Shown: positions 1 to 11,569 of the stretch, one piece after another | Position numbering within the stretch: position 1 is the first letter of the stretch | Layout of the letters: each line of letters starts with the position of its first letter | From: Prosopocoilus inquinatus | Lineage: Eukaryota; Arthropoda; Insecta; Coleoptera; Lucanidae | Reading direction: 5' to 3' | Length of the DNA stretch: 64,000 nt | NCBI GenBank assembly: GCA_036172665.1 | Contig: CM069872.1 | Coordinates: forward strand, 39,108,101 to 39,172,100 | The notes under the pieces: generated by a model | What the model saw: only the letters and a program-made list of their open reading frames with translations | Told to the model about the DNA's origin: nothing | Databases searched by the model: none | Made by a program: the position numbers and the translations under genes

Positions 1-720
1 AAAAGTATATAATTTGTTTAATTAATCCAACCAATTAAGTATCTATTCCATAACGCGGCGATGAAAAATCGTCTAGCAATGAATCCAACGTTGTTATTAC
101 GCTCTCATTGGGTATGGAAGTCACTTTATCTGTAATTGTAATATGATTAGCCGACATTGTGTTCGTGAGAGAATTTATTTCCGGCTTCTTCCTCTATCTC
201 GATAAATGCAAAATTCAATTAGTTATACTGATAACTGATATTACTGTGAAATTGTTATAAACAACTCGCTCCGAACGGATTTTTCCGTTTCTGCGTTAAA
301 ACAGTCAGGTATGTTTCTGACGCTATTCCTACGACCCACGCTCATATTAGATTTCTTTGTTCCAACAGAGGGATGGGTTTTATTTAGTTAATATTTCGAC
401 ACTTCGTTTCCTTGTGCTGTCCACCTGTTTCGCCGATTGATGGGCAACGCCCTGCAACACCGCGTTCTACCACAAGGTCTTCGAATTACGCGACGCAGCG
501 TCAACTCAGCCAACGTCGAGATAGAAGTAGGTAGAAATTACAATATTTGACATTTGAGTGAAACAGACACGTGTTTGACAACGGGATTCCGGATATTCAT
601 TCAACTTACAGACTACCAAATGGTAATGTACCCGTTTAACTTTGTTACTTTATTATTGTATGCCGCCTTTTATTCAGTTATTCCGGCACATGTGAGTGCA
701 CCAAAGTTAATTATCGTATT
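1..720. other. non-coding, AT-rich intronic or intergenic DNA
   Basis: No recognisable exon, RNA gene or mobile element was found. Open frames here are short and show no family motif. It lies downstream of the liprin-alpha exon on that gene's strand, so it is probably intron. Confidence 0.5.
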
Positions 721-1330
721 GAGTGGGTGTGTTTCAAAATTCAGCGCTAGATCTAGCGATTGCAGCAGGAATCTAGTAAACCTTTCTTAATTTAGCGTTA
801 AACCTTAGCAGTTCGTTTCTTAATCTAGCATTAAAGGGCCGTTTGAAACTAGCGCTAGACTTTGATACTAGCGGTTAGAATCGTTGATAGAATGTTAGAG
901 CTAACCTAACCTAACCTTAAAAAATCATTGTTATGGTTGTTGTGATACTTGTCGATTGAGTGCTCAACGCAATGATGTCGTTTTGTCAAGCTAATAATGA
1001 TAATACTAATAATTATTTAATCCCCTACAGTGATGATGATGATGATGAAGACATACATGATGTTTACCATCATCACTTTCATCTGAACTTTATGACGATT
1101 AATGGAGTCGCTTCAATAAATAAAATTCCATACCTACTACCGGTTATTATAATAGCTTTTAAAGTAATAATAGTAGAACTTTGAGGTTATGAAAGCTAGC
1201 AACTATTTAGCGCTCGGTTTTTTTATTTTCGCAATTTATATCTAGCACTTGAATCTAACCAATATGGTGGACATCTAGCGCTAGAAATCAGTATTAAAAT
1301 GATTGCTGAATTTAAAAACATACCCATAGT
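721..1330. mobile_element. non-autonomous inverted-repeat element, about 610 bp
   Basis: The two ends match in inverted orientation over about 22 bases: GGGTGTGTTTC..AAATTCAGC near 724 and its complement near 1303-1325. The flanks ATTGAGT and ATAGTGT may be a decayed target duplication. Inside are several copies of the palindromic core CTAGCGCTAG, a short (GAT)n run at about 1031-1049 and a short CCTAA run. There is no transposase-like frame. This is a MITE-like guess from structure only; the superfamily is unknown. Confidence 0.45.
902..917. repeat. short CCTAA repeat, insect telomere-type unit
   Basis: Three tandem CTAAC units occur here. TTAGG is the ancestral insect telomere repeat, but three units can arise by chance, so this is at most a small interstitial remnant. 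Confidence 0.3.
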
Positions 1331-1833
1331 GTAGTTAAAGGTTGTGAATATAATAAGAAGTTACCGTCTCACGTACTGTGAAGAACTGTGTTAGCTAAAA
1401 GTTAGTATCAGTTAATAAGTTAAATTGCGTATAGTTCACCCCTTGCACGTACGTTTGGCCTCTTGAAGTTAAACTTGAGTGTTGATGTGAATTTAATTTG
1501 TGAATAGTAATATACGATTTAATGTTTTTGTAGAGAAGAACCAATTATTTTGCATACACGAGTGTTATATCCTCCTGAAAGTTTTCGAAATTTTAGCGAA
1601 CGTTGGAGGACAGGTTCAGCAGTGCGTTGTATTAGCTGAGGGTTGTTTTCCTGGCGCCCTGGACCTTTTGATTCCGTCCTTTTTCAAGTAAGTACTGGCT
1701 CGGGACAGCTGAATTGTCTTTCTCAGCCCTAGCTTGCCACCGTTCTCCTTAAGTATTCAAGTGCTAAAGTAAATTCATTTAGGCGGTAGCAAGACCCCTG
1801 TAGGAATCATGCAGCATTTTACTGTTGTCTTCA

Positions 1834-2410
1834 ACGGGCCTTCTTTTTTTGCTTATTTTTAACTTTGCAGTATAAATAGTAAACGTGGCGCTGTTCCACC
1901 AAAAGCCTTGGAGGAGTTGGAAAATGGTTATATCTGCAACACTCCGGTGTTATTAATACAGAACGGATCTTGGTACATGTACCGGTGGAAGGAAGGAGTA
2001 GGAACAAGCGATCGCGCCCTGCGTTAATTTGAATCACATACTATTACATTCAAACCAATGCAGGACGTGAAGTCGCGACTGCCCGCTCCTACTCATCCCT
2101 TCCACCGGTACATGTACCAATTTCCGTTCTGTAATTATCAACACCACCAGATAGGCTCTAGACTTCTAAAGGGCCTTCCCTACTTTTTAATTTTCGCGAG
2201 AGCAATAGCAATTGCGAACTATTCCATCATAAGCTAGAAGGCTAGAAGATGGAAAAAGACTTTCTTCGCTGATCTTGGTCGGCATTACTGTTAGCAACTC
2301 TGATAGGCAAATTCTAGGGGTCTTTTCTGCCTATTTTTGACGTTTACAATAGTCGTAGCAATCCCGATATAGTTCCATCAAAAAAAAACATGAGGAAGAT
2401 GGAAAATGGC
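1834..2410. repeat. three diverged direct copies of a ~100-bp unit
   Basis: Similar stretches start near 1834, 2166 and 2310. Each begins with GGGCCTT or GGGTCTT, runs through a T-rich part, then GTTCCA(C/T)CA, and ends in GGAAAATG or GGAAAAAG. Copies one and two are separated by the hairpin at 1942-2150. This looks like an old local tandem duplication later interrupted. No coding sequence. Confidence 0.5.
1942..2150. repeat. long hairpin / fold-back MITE with ~100-bp arms
   Basis: The left arm reads GGTGTTATTAATACAGAACGG..TTGGTACATGTACCGGTGGAAGG, and the right arm is its near-exact complement, centred near 2040. The perfect palindrome GGTACATGTACC sits in both arms. Arms this long and well matched suggest a fairly recent MITE-like insertion. 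Confidence 0.75.
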
Positions 2411-2692
2411 AAGTTAATCTTTTTGAGAAATCTCTTGAAATTGACTTCTATTAATTTAAACGTAAAATTGTGTAAACTTGTATTATTTGGAATTATTCAA
2501 GAAATATCCGATAAGTGAATCAGCAATATTTTTGAACAAAAACGAAAAAGGGAATAGAAGCAGTTCTCTGGCGAAACAACTTTTCGTCATATAAATATAA
2601 AAACCCGAAGAGCAAAACCTATAACATTTAAGACCGTAAGTAATCTGAGAAGGTAGCACTTTGTACGTTCTGAAAAGTATAACTTTACTTAC

Positions 2693-2794
2693 CCGAGTGT
2701 TATTGCGTTCGGCTTTCAGTTCAGCAATTTCCTCCTCCCTCTCCAAGAGCTGCTCCCTCGCCGCGTTGAGTTCCTTCGTGAGCGTTGCAAATTC
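2693..2794 (-). CDS. Liprin-alpha: liprin-alpha internal exon (coiled-coil segment)
   Basis: This 102-bp minus-strand exon encodes exactly 34 codons in phase 0. It starts with E-F-A-T-L-T-K-E-L and ends with [19 protein letters not shown], a stretch I recognise from the N-terminal coiled coil of liprin-alpha (PPFIA family). The acceptor is a T/C-rich tract ending TTTCAG just above 2794; the donor is CGG|GTAAGT at 2693/2692. Liprin-alpha is a cytoplasmic scaffold that organises presynaptic active zones with partners such as LAR-type phosphatases; this part forms the oligomerising coiled coil. The next expected residues (LLLEHLECLV) are not found below 2693 and no upstream coding exon was recognised, so the gene is only partly present. 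An open frame continues past both splice sites but has no family resemblance there. Confidence 0.93.
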
Positions 2795-3362
2795 CTGAAA
2801 CAAGGAGGAACAAAATAATACGCACTTAAAGACTCATTCTTCCCTTTCATTTCGCAAACATCGCCGGCGCAGTTCAAAAGAACATCCATCAACCCTCCGA
2901 TCGCCGGCCACCATCGATTTTATCTCCGGAGCACATGGCCGGCTTCTCTTCTTTTCTTTTTCGCCCGTCGTCGACGCGTTTGTTTTAGCATTCCGTAATT
3001 GCGTGGCCTCTTTTCCGAATCTCAAGAGGTTGCAGCCGTATCGACCGGCCTGATTGCTTTCTCGTTTATTGTGTGTACGCCCGCCCCGCTTCGTCCGGGC
3101 AATGAAACTCGAGTCCTAATTAATTTAAGGGAGATTAAACGAATCTATTATTCGTTTAATGCCCGGCTCGTTTTCTTCCTCGATGACTCTGTAAACACGA
3201 CCTGAGGCTGATTGAAACCAACTTTGTTGGAAATTTCCGGAAGAAATTTTAAAGAAACAGAAAATTTCTCTAGTTGTAAGTAGCTATTTACTGTACAGTC
3301 CGTAAGAGAATTGAACCTCAGATTATAAAGTAAAAGTTACAATCACATTATATCATACCCAT

Positions 3363-3635
3363 GTGTGATGTCCAGAGCCGATCACAAATAATAATTTCAG
3401 AACGCGAAACTGCCTCCCACTCAACTAAATTTAAGCGCCGCTTAGAATGTGAGTTAAGAAACCTCAAATATCACATTATAAACCATACTTAAATTTAAGC
3501 TCGGCTTAAGTGCTTGGTACAAGTGGTCATTAGATCCTTACGGGATATGCAGCACTCGTTGACCGCGGAACCCCTTAACCCATGTCACGCCAATGAAAAC
3601 TGAATTACATTTGATATGCTCTGGACTGATGTCTG
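3363..3635. repeat. short nested inverted repeats
   Basis: The outer pair is GATGTCCAGAGC near 3366 and GCTCTGGACTGATGTC near 3618. The inner pair is TAAATTTAAGCGCCGCTTAG near 3425 and TAAATTTAAGCTCGGCTTAA near 3490. Possibly a MITE remnant; there are no clear target duplications. The rest of 2800-4080 is ordinary non-coding sequence. Confidence 0.35.
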
Positions 3636-4084
3636 ATGTCACAGTCAATTTTGGCGGGGAGAAAAAAACAGAATTAAGGTAAAGTTCAACCTTGTGACGA
3701 GTTCGGACAGATTAATTTTGTCGATGCGATTCCATCAGGGTACGATATTTATTAATGTCAACGTCGCATGTTTCTATTCCGTAAAAAAGAAATTAGTTTA
3801 CAAAGCATCGAAAATAATGGCATTGGCGTTTGTGAAAATAATAATCGATTAAACTGCTAATGAATTAATACTGACGTCCGCAGCCTGAACATTTGACCGG
3901 ACTGAACTTTCCGGATATGCAACGTCAGGTCGGTAGAATTCTGCGTTCTGCTCAATGTTGCCAACTATCAAAACATTAATCCGCCGGACAGAATTTAAAA
4001 TTCATTCATTTTAAAAAATATCTTTATCTTAACGCAAATGAGAATTTGAGAATTGACAAAACTAAATATAAACACAGTCAACAT

Positions 4085-7000
4085 GTCACATGGGAGTTCG
4101 TAGTTACAGTCGAAAGACAATTATTCAATAGACAATAGACAATTACAGTTTCCTGTAACTGTTTTTTCTCAAAATGGTATTGTTTCAATACAACAAATTT
4201 ACTTGTTTGACTTGAATTTGACAAAATTCTTAATCAAGTTTGGTAAATGGTTAGTAAGACGGTCGCAATCGATGATTAAAAATCGCTACTTTTAGAGACA
4301 AATTCGCCAAAGTGACAACACTGTCTACTATTATTTATACAAATACCTACAGTACACCGTCTAACATATCTAGTTCCTAATGTTCTCGGATTGTTTCCAA
4401 TTTTCTAGGATAATCTCTAACGTTCTAGGGTAGTTTCTAAATTTATAGGATATAATCGCTTTCTCTGTTTATTTTGTTCTTCTTATATGATCGGAGTCAC
4501 AGTTGAAAGCAAACACCAATAGACAAATACAGTTTCCTGTAATTGTTCTTTCTCAAAACGTTATTGTTCAAATAAAACAAAATTATTTAATTTAGAAATT
4601 TCAATTTGACAAAATTCCCAATCAAGTTTTGTAAATGGCTAGACGTCAGACGTGTCTCATTTAATGTAAAAGAGTTGCAATCAATGATCAAAAATCGCTA
4701 CTTTTAGAGATAAATTCGGCCAGATGGCAACATTGCCTATGAATCTTGATACAAATATCAACCATTACGCCATTTAAAATGACTAGCTTTTAACGTTCTA
4801 GGATAGTTTCTAATTTCTTAGGATAGTTTCTTACGTTCTAGGATAATTTCTAAATTTTGAATTTTTGATACAAATACCTACCACTACAACATCTAATATG
4901 TCTAGTTTCTAATGTGCTAGGTTAGTACCTAAGCTTCTAGGATAGTATGTAAATTTATAAGACATCATCGCCCTCTCTGTTAAATTTGTTATTTTTAAAT
5001 GATCGGAGTTACTGTCGAAAGCAAAAAATGATATACAATTACAGTTTCCTATAATTGTTCTTTCTCAAAACGGTATTGTTTAAATACAACAAATTTATTT
5101 AATTTAAAAGTTTCAATTCGACAAAATCAGGTTTAGTAAATGGCTAGACTTCAGGCGTGTCTTGTTTAACGTAAAAGGGTCACAATCCATTGTTAAAAAT
5201 CGTTACTTTTATAGATAAAGATGGTAACACTGCCTATGAATGATGGCAACACTGCACATGAATCTTGATACAAATAGTTACCGTTACGCCATCTAACATG
5301 TCTAGTTTTTAATGTTCTGGGATAGTTTCTAATTTTCTAGGAAAGTCTATAATATTCTAGGATATTTTCTAATTTTTAAGGATATCACCGCCCTTTCTGT
5401 TTATTTTGTAATTCCTAATTAACTGGTGTTACAGTCGAAAGCAAAAAATGATGGATAATTACAGTTTCTTGTAATTGTTCTTTCTCGAAATGGTATTGTT
5501 TAAATATAACAAATTTATTTAACCTAAAAATTTCAATTTGACAAAATTCCCAATCAAGTTTTGTAAATGGCTAGACGTCAGACGTGTATCATTTAATGAA
5601 AGGGTCGCAATCAATGGTTAAAAACTGCTACTTCTAGCGATAAATTCGATCAAGATGGCAACACTGCCTTTGCATCTCGATACAATTACCATTGCACCAT
5701 CTAACATTTTTGTTCTGATGTTCCAGGATAGTTTTTAATTTTCTAGGACCTCTAACGTTCTAGGATAATTTCTAAATATCTAGGATATTGTGGCGTCTAC
5801 TCTGCTCAGTTCAATTCCACACTTTGCTAGTGATAGGGGGGAAAAAGGAGGAACGAACTACAATACATATTGGATGTCAGTTCAAAAAAATATATATAAA
5901 TTAATTGAATCCGCATCTTGAGATTCCTAATTCTTGGACAGTTACCCACAGATATCATCGCCCTCTGTGTTAATTATGTTATTTTTAAAGTTACAATCGA
6001 AAGCAAAAAATAATAGACAATTACAGTTTCCTGTAATTGTTTGCTTTCTCAAAATGGTATTGTTTAAATACACCAAATTTATTTAATCTAATTTCAATTA
6101 CACAAATTTCAATTCGACAAAATTCCCAATCAAGTTTAGTAAATGACTCGACTTCAGACGTGTATAATTTACTGTAAAAGGTTCGCAATCAATAGTTAAA
6201 AATCGTTACTTTTAGAAATAAACTCGCTCAAGATGGCAACAGTGTTTATGAATCTTGATACAAATACTTACGTTCACGCCATCTAGCATGTCTACTTTCT
6301 AATGTTTCAGGATTGTTTCTAATTTTCTATAATAGTCTCTAACGTTCTAGGGTAGTTTCTAATTTTCAAGGATATCATTGCCCTCTCTATTATTTTGTTC
6401 TTCTTAATTGATTGCAAGCTACAGTCGAAAGCAAGAAAAAATAAATTACAGTTTCCTGTAACTGATGTTTAAATACAACAAATTTATTTATTCTAAAAAT
6501 GTAATGTAAAAGAGTCGCAATTAAAGGTTAAAAATAGTTACTTTTAGAGATAAATCCGCCCAAGATGGCAACACTGCCTCTGAATCTTGATACAAATACC
6601 AATCATTACGCCATCTAACATGTTTAGTTTTTAACGTTCTAGGATAGTTTCTAATTTCTTAGGATAGTCTCTTACATTCTAGGATAATTTCTAAATTTTG
6701 AAGGATATCATCGCCCTCTCTGTTAATTTCTATATTCTTAAATGATCTGAGTTACAGTTGAAAGCAAAAAAACAGTAGACAATTACAGTTTCCTATAATT
6801 GTTCTTTCTCAAAATGGTGTTGATTAAATACAATAAATTTATTTAATCTAAAAATTTCAATTTGACGAAATTCCCAGTTTAGTAAATGGTTTGACTGTAG
6901 GTGTGTTTCATTTAAAGTAAAAGGGTCACAATCCATGGTTAAAAATCGTTACTATTGTGATAAATTTACCCAAAATGGCAACACTGCCTATGAATCTTGA

Positions 7001-7175
7001 TACAAATATCTACAATTACGCCATCTAACATGTCTAGTTTCTAATATCCTAGGATAGTTTGTAATGTTTTAGGATAGTTTACGATTTTCTAGAATAGACT
7101 CTACCGTTCTAGGATAGTTTCTAAATTTCTAGGATATCATCGTCTGGGCTGTTAATTTTCTTATTCTTAATGGAT
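4085..7175. repeat. satellite array, about seven ~400-bp units
   Basis: A unit recurs head to tail, starting near 4104, 4498, 5009, 5428, 5990, 6419 and 6751. Each carries in order ACAGTCGAAAGC, ACAGTTTCCTGTAATTGTTC, AATGGCTAGAC, AGATGGCAACACTGCC, a CTTGATACAAATA block, a run of short CTAGGATAGTTTCTAA repeats, and GGATATCATCGCCCTCTCTG. Unit two is long because its GATACAAATA-to-TTCTAGG part is doubled; unit six is shortened; unit four holds an insertion. The short inner repeat varies in number, so this is a minisatellite nested in a larger satellite. No coding sequence. Confidence 0.88.
5789..5950. mobile_element. 162-bp LTR-like insertion (solo LTR) in satellite unit four
   Basis: The insert begins TGTGG and ends CCACA, is flanked by GATAT at 5784-5788 and 5951-5955, and has no counterpart in the other satellite units, where TAGGATATCATCGCC is continuous. 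TG..CA ends plus a 5-bp duplication are typical of LTR-retrotransposon insertion, and lack of internal sequence suggests a solo LTR. It is short for an LTR and its family is unknown. Confidence 0.65.
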
Positions 7176-10130
7176 TATGACGTGTACATCCTCTCTTGTG
7201 AATGGTTACGTATAATGAATGAATTTATTATTTATTAATATTATTTATTATTATCGTAGATGAAATTTGATAGGTCATTGCTTGCTGGCTGAGCTAGAAC
7301 CAGCGGGAAATACGCTTGGTTGACAACACTGGTTCTGCTATTTAACGTAATTAATTAATTAATTAATATTATTTATTATACCTAATTTTTTTTTATTCTG
7401 TGTAATCGAATAAATATTTACGAAAACCTTTTGAAAGGAGATTTATATTTACAACAGGAATGAATGTAATAACAATTCTGCAAGTCAAATCGGGAGAGAG
7501 AATTTTTTAAAATTTTTTTGGGACTAAAATCCCCACCGCGACGCGTCGGAAACAAATAACGAATTCCCTAGGGGTAAGCGAACAAATTAATTCGGACCAG
7601 CGTCGAAATATTGATATGCGCTGTGCCGACGTGGTAACCGGCTACATTTCACCCTGATGGGGTTGGTTCGTGGTGCAAGCAATATGCGTTTCCAAGTGCC
7701 CGGCCATGCAACTGCATTTATCAATAACTGCGGCGCGATGATTTATCGCACTTTGCTAATTAAGTTTACCGTTTTCATTAACATTATCTGCACTCGCGCC
7801 CAATTAAACGAACGCTTCATGTCGTTGTGTTAAACGATTAAGCGTAATTATGACAGGGAACGACGCGACACGCAAAAAAAAAACATACAGTTTGGTGACT
7901 TGCCAAGCACTCATGCAAGCCCGCTGGTAACAATGATGATATAAATTATATTCAGTTTGCCTCACCACTAAGAAATCAATCATTGAAAAAAATGAATGTT
8001 CGAACAAAAAACGTGCTAATCGAGTGCGGTTCGCGTGGAATAAACGAACAAACACACATGCAACAAATACTTCTGTTCTCAGAAATTTCAACAAGAAACA
8101 ATTTAATAATGACTTCCATTATGAAACAGTCTTTGATATCACAACGAGATCATTGTGAACGCAAAGTAAGAAAAATATTTAAACTAACTACAATTTGCTA
8201 GTACATCGGGTATAGAATTTTTAATAAAGCAGCCGGTCACGTTCTCAGCGTTGCAACATGGGATTAAATTTTTCTGAAAACGTAAAATAAGAAGAACGTC
8301 GCCGCTGATGTTGAGGGGAAGAACCGGCAAGAAAAATTTGCGCGGTTTTGCGCCCGGCGTCTAGCGGATATACGAACGTTATCGGCGCACCGATTTCATC
8401 GAATTCTAATTTCCGGTGCAAAATGCGATCCGTGCAATCTGAATTTTTTTTTGACAACCCTCGCGCTGGAAAGTATTCTGAAAAAAAAAAAATTCATTGC
8501 GCGCGCGTTAGGGTTACACTTAAAATTTGCTTACTTCATTTTAAAGACTTTTTTCTTAATTAAAACAATCATCGCAACAAATTAAAACCAATAGGTATCT
8601 AACAGTTGTTTGTTAATTTAGAAAATGTTGAAAAGTTATCCTGCACAGAGAAAAATGAATTGTAAAAACTAACACAAATGTAGTAAGAATGCAGACAGGA
8701 ACAAATTGTAGCAAATTAGCACAATTGTAATAAATACTACTATGGGAATTTTATTTTGTTCTACAATTGTGCGAATATTTCGAAAACTAATTTTGCAAAA
8801 GCGAATTCAATTGCAGTATATGAGAAATCAGTCAGCTGATGTTCTTTGGTGAATAATTGCGTACGTTTAGGTTCCCCTGTTGCTCGATACTATTTTTATT
8901 ATATAGTTCTACGAATCATTTATATTTACAACTACATAATTTAAATTAGTATGTATGTACAATTCTAATAATGACCAGGTCCAATCAATAAAGTTATTTT
9001 CATTTACTTCGTTAAGTCACACTGGCGCCGCAGGAATTAAAAAAGAAACCGAGTGTCCTCCAGCTTAGAATAAGTGTAATTAATTAAAACCAAATGGACT
9101 TTTTTAAGTACAACGACAATTACGTATACAAAAGCGATTGGCGAGAGTTAATTACGAGTGTCCGTGGCCTTTATCTCCAGTGTTAGTAGACGAGAGAAAA
9201 CATTAAAATTATCTATATTTAAATCCTGTGGTGGAGATAACGCCGGTGCACAGATGTAAAAATAAATCAGGGACATTATTAAAATGAAATCACGTAATTA
9301 TATAATAACGAACGCATTGTCAGAATGAAAAAAAAAGGCATTCTTAAAAGCATAATTTGTTTGCATCCTATAATTTACAACAAACAATTGAATGAATTGC
9401 AAAATAAAATGAAATTTCAAATTCCTGATTGCAAATGCCTAAAGTATTACTACAGAAACAATTTTTGATAACCTATAATTGTGCCACAAGATTAAATACG
9501 ACTTTGCCAGTGAAGTGTCGCTTATCAGCTAGATAATAATCCCCAAGTGCGGTTCCCTTAACAAAATGGAATCAAGAAGAGACACTTTAAAGAACATTCA
9601 AAATGTAATTGAAACTCACAGAGCGGATTGTAAAGTTATTAAGATTATTAAGGCTTGGGGATCGCAGTCTGTTTATGACCACATTTTTCTAATACCAAAA
9701 TTGTTGTCGAACTAATAGAAAGCGAGATATTTGGAAGAAACCATATCTCTTAAGCCTTAACCTTGAATAATACGTGAAGCCGGCGTGATATCGATAGGGA
9801 CAATTAGTATTTAGGGATAATGGCTAAATAAAGGTGAATGCAAATATTCTGCTAGGTTGGAATTCTCCCCTTCAAAACTTATTTCACTGGACTGCTTTAA
9901 TACCACAAATCCAGACCACAAAGAGCAGAGATGGCAGATGAATATTTTCCACTAACTTATAACTGCTTCAATTAAATCAATTTCGTTCTGGATTTATGTA
10001 CTGTCGCGAGCATAGAAAACCCTAAAACTAAAATGCTCAAAATCTAATTTTCATTTACAAAAAAAACTTGTAATCTTTAAAACGTAATCGATGAGAACGC
10101 TGTACATCTTCGTTATAACAAAGAAAGTAC
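7176..10130. other. non-coding intron sequence
   Basis: AT-rich single-copy-looking DNA with a less AT-rich patch at about 7520-7860. Apart from the short transposase-like frame at 9566-9715, nothing recognisable was found. Confidence 0.5.
9566..9715 (+). pseudogene. possible N-terminal helix-turn-helix of a mariner/Tc1-like transposase
   Basis: A 49-residue frame starts MESRRDTLKN and includes DCKVIKIIKAWGSQSVYDHI. This spacing resembles the first DNA-binding helix-turn-helix of mariner- or maT-type transposases. It stops after LLSN, and no convincing catalytic domain follows. If correct, it is only the first sixth of a transposase. Resemblance is by pattern only. Confidence 0.3.
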
Positions 10131-10135
10131 TGTGG

Positions 10136-10319
10136 TGTTCAAAAAAGTGTTGTACAGAATTTATACTGTGTAAACTTGTACGTACATTCATGAAATTCAA
10201 AAAAAAGTACTAGTTTTGTTCCTGGCAATAATAATTATTTAACAAAAATATTATTCAATCATTATTAAAAATATTATTCAACACACCCCAAAAGTAGCTG
10301 TACAACACCTTTTTGAACA
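10136..10319. mobile_element. short MITE with 22-bp terminal inverted repeats
   Basis: The ends TGTTCAAAAAAGTGTTGTAC and GTACAACACCTTTTTGAACA are inverted copies with one mismatch, 184 bp apart, around an AT-rich core with repeated ATTATTCAA. No coding sequence. Target duplication unclear. Confidence 0.6.
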
Positions 10320-10448
10320 CATCTGTGCATTTCTTTTATTAGATCTATTAGAGTGCAGTGGTATGATTTTTTATTTCAGTGTTAAGTTGTTAGAAATTTC
10401 ATTATTATATCTCGGAAAAAATAGTGTACCGTTTTTCATGCTCGCAAC

Positions 10449-11161
10449 TGTACAGGTTTTTTTTTTATATTTTGCACCCTATCTAGAGTGGGCTTCTTTT
10501 AGGAGCTAGAGAAATATTTGAAATGCAAAAGTTGCAGGGTTTTATGCCTATTATATTTTAGAATTATCAGAGGAAACAAAAACGCGTAGTAAATTGGAAA
10601 AAAATATAATTTTGTTTTTTTTTTAATGGAACGCCCTGTATATTGTTTGCTAAGATGAAAGATAATATTTTCCTGATTTCAAAAATATAAAATATGTTTA
10701 AAAAATCAAGACGGCCTGGAAAGGTTCTTACAAAAGTTCTAATTGGCTGTTTTAATTAGCAAAAAACAATAGAAATTTGATTACTGGAAACCCTACACAG
10801 TGGATTAATAATAAAAAAACAAAATTCCAGGCCGCCTTGATATTTTAAACATTAATTCATTGATATTCTAACCTAAAATATCCTCAAATATATAATATAT
10901 AAACGGCTCTTCCAAATATCAACATATTTTATATTTTTGAAATCAGAAGAATATGGTCGTTCATCTTAGCATACAATATACAGGATGTTCCATTAAAAAA
11001 TAAATAAAAATTATATTTTTTTCTCCACTTTCCGATGCGCTTTTTTTTATGATAACTCTAAAAGATAATATGCATAAAACCCTACAACTTTTGCATTTCA
11101 AGTATTTCTCTAGCTCCTAACCCTCTAGATAGGGTGCAAAATATAAAAAAAAACCTGTACA
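10449..11161. mobile_element. fold-back element, ~300-bp inverted arms
   Basis: The arms begin TGTACAGGTTTTTTTTTTA on the left and mirror on the right as ..AAAAAAACCTGTACA. They share TATTTTGCACCCTATCTAGAG, AGCTAGAGAAATA, TTGCATTTCA, ATGGAAC(G/A)(C/T)CCTGTATA and GGCCTGGAA blocks. The loop is short and AT-rich with no transposase. GGAACACCCTGTATA-type words recur in several elements of this window. Confidence 0.7.
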
Positions 11162-11293
11162 TACGTGCATTCTTTGAATAATTAAGAAATTCTTTTGCCT
11201 TTCAAACTTAGTAAGATTTTGATGATGAAGATTCGTTTACTAGTAAGAAAACTATGTCGAATTATTCTGAAGGCTTTCGCGGCCGTCGCCCAT

Positions 11294-11569
11294 GGTTGAA
11301 TTCTTGGATTCCGGTTGGAACCGCCTGTCTCGGATTTCTTGTACTGCCGACATTTCGTTCTCCATTGCACAAAAGAACTTCCTCAGGGCTGCTACTGCTG
11401 GTGGTCTTGCTGCTGTTTCTTGTTAGTCGTTGAAACTTGTTAGTTGTTGAGACCACCAGCAGCAGCAGCAGCAGCAGCCCTGAGGAAGTTCTTTTGCAAT
11501 GGAGAACGAATCGTTGGCAGTTGAAGAAGTTCGAGACACGGAGTTCCAACCGGAAGGCAAGAATTCAAC
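11294..11569. repeat. palindrome with (CAG)n at its centre
   Basis: The left arm GTTGAATTCTTGGATTCCGG..AACTTCCTCAGGGCTGCT is mirrored on the right by AGCAGCCCTGAGGAAGTT..CGGAAGGCAAGAATTCAAC. Arms are about 120 bp and the loop about 30 bp. The right arm has seven CAG units, the left an interrupted CTG tract. Both strands give open frames containing S-S-S-P-E-E-V-L-L because of this symmetry, so those frames are not evidence of a gene. Confidence 0.7.

Noticed and set aside
2834..3205. Open frames upstream of the liprin-alpha exon on both strands
   Set aside because: They lie outside the splice acceptor, do not resemble liprin-alpha and are explained by a GC-richer intron patch.
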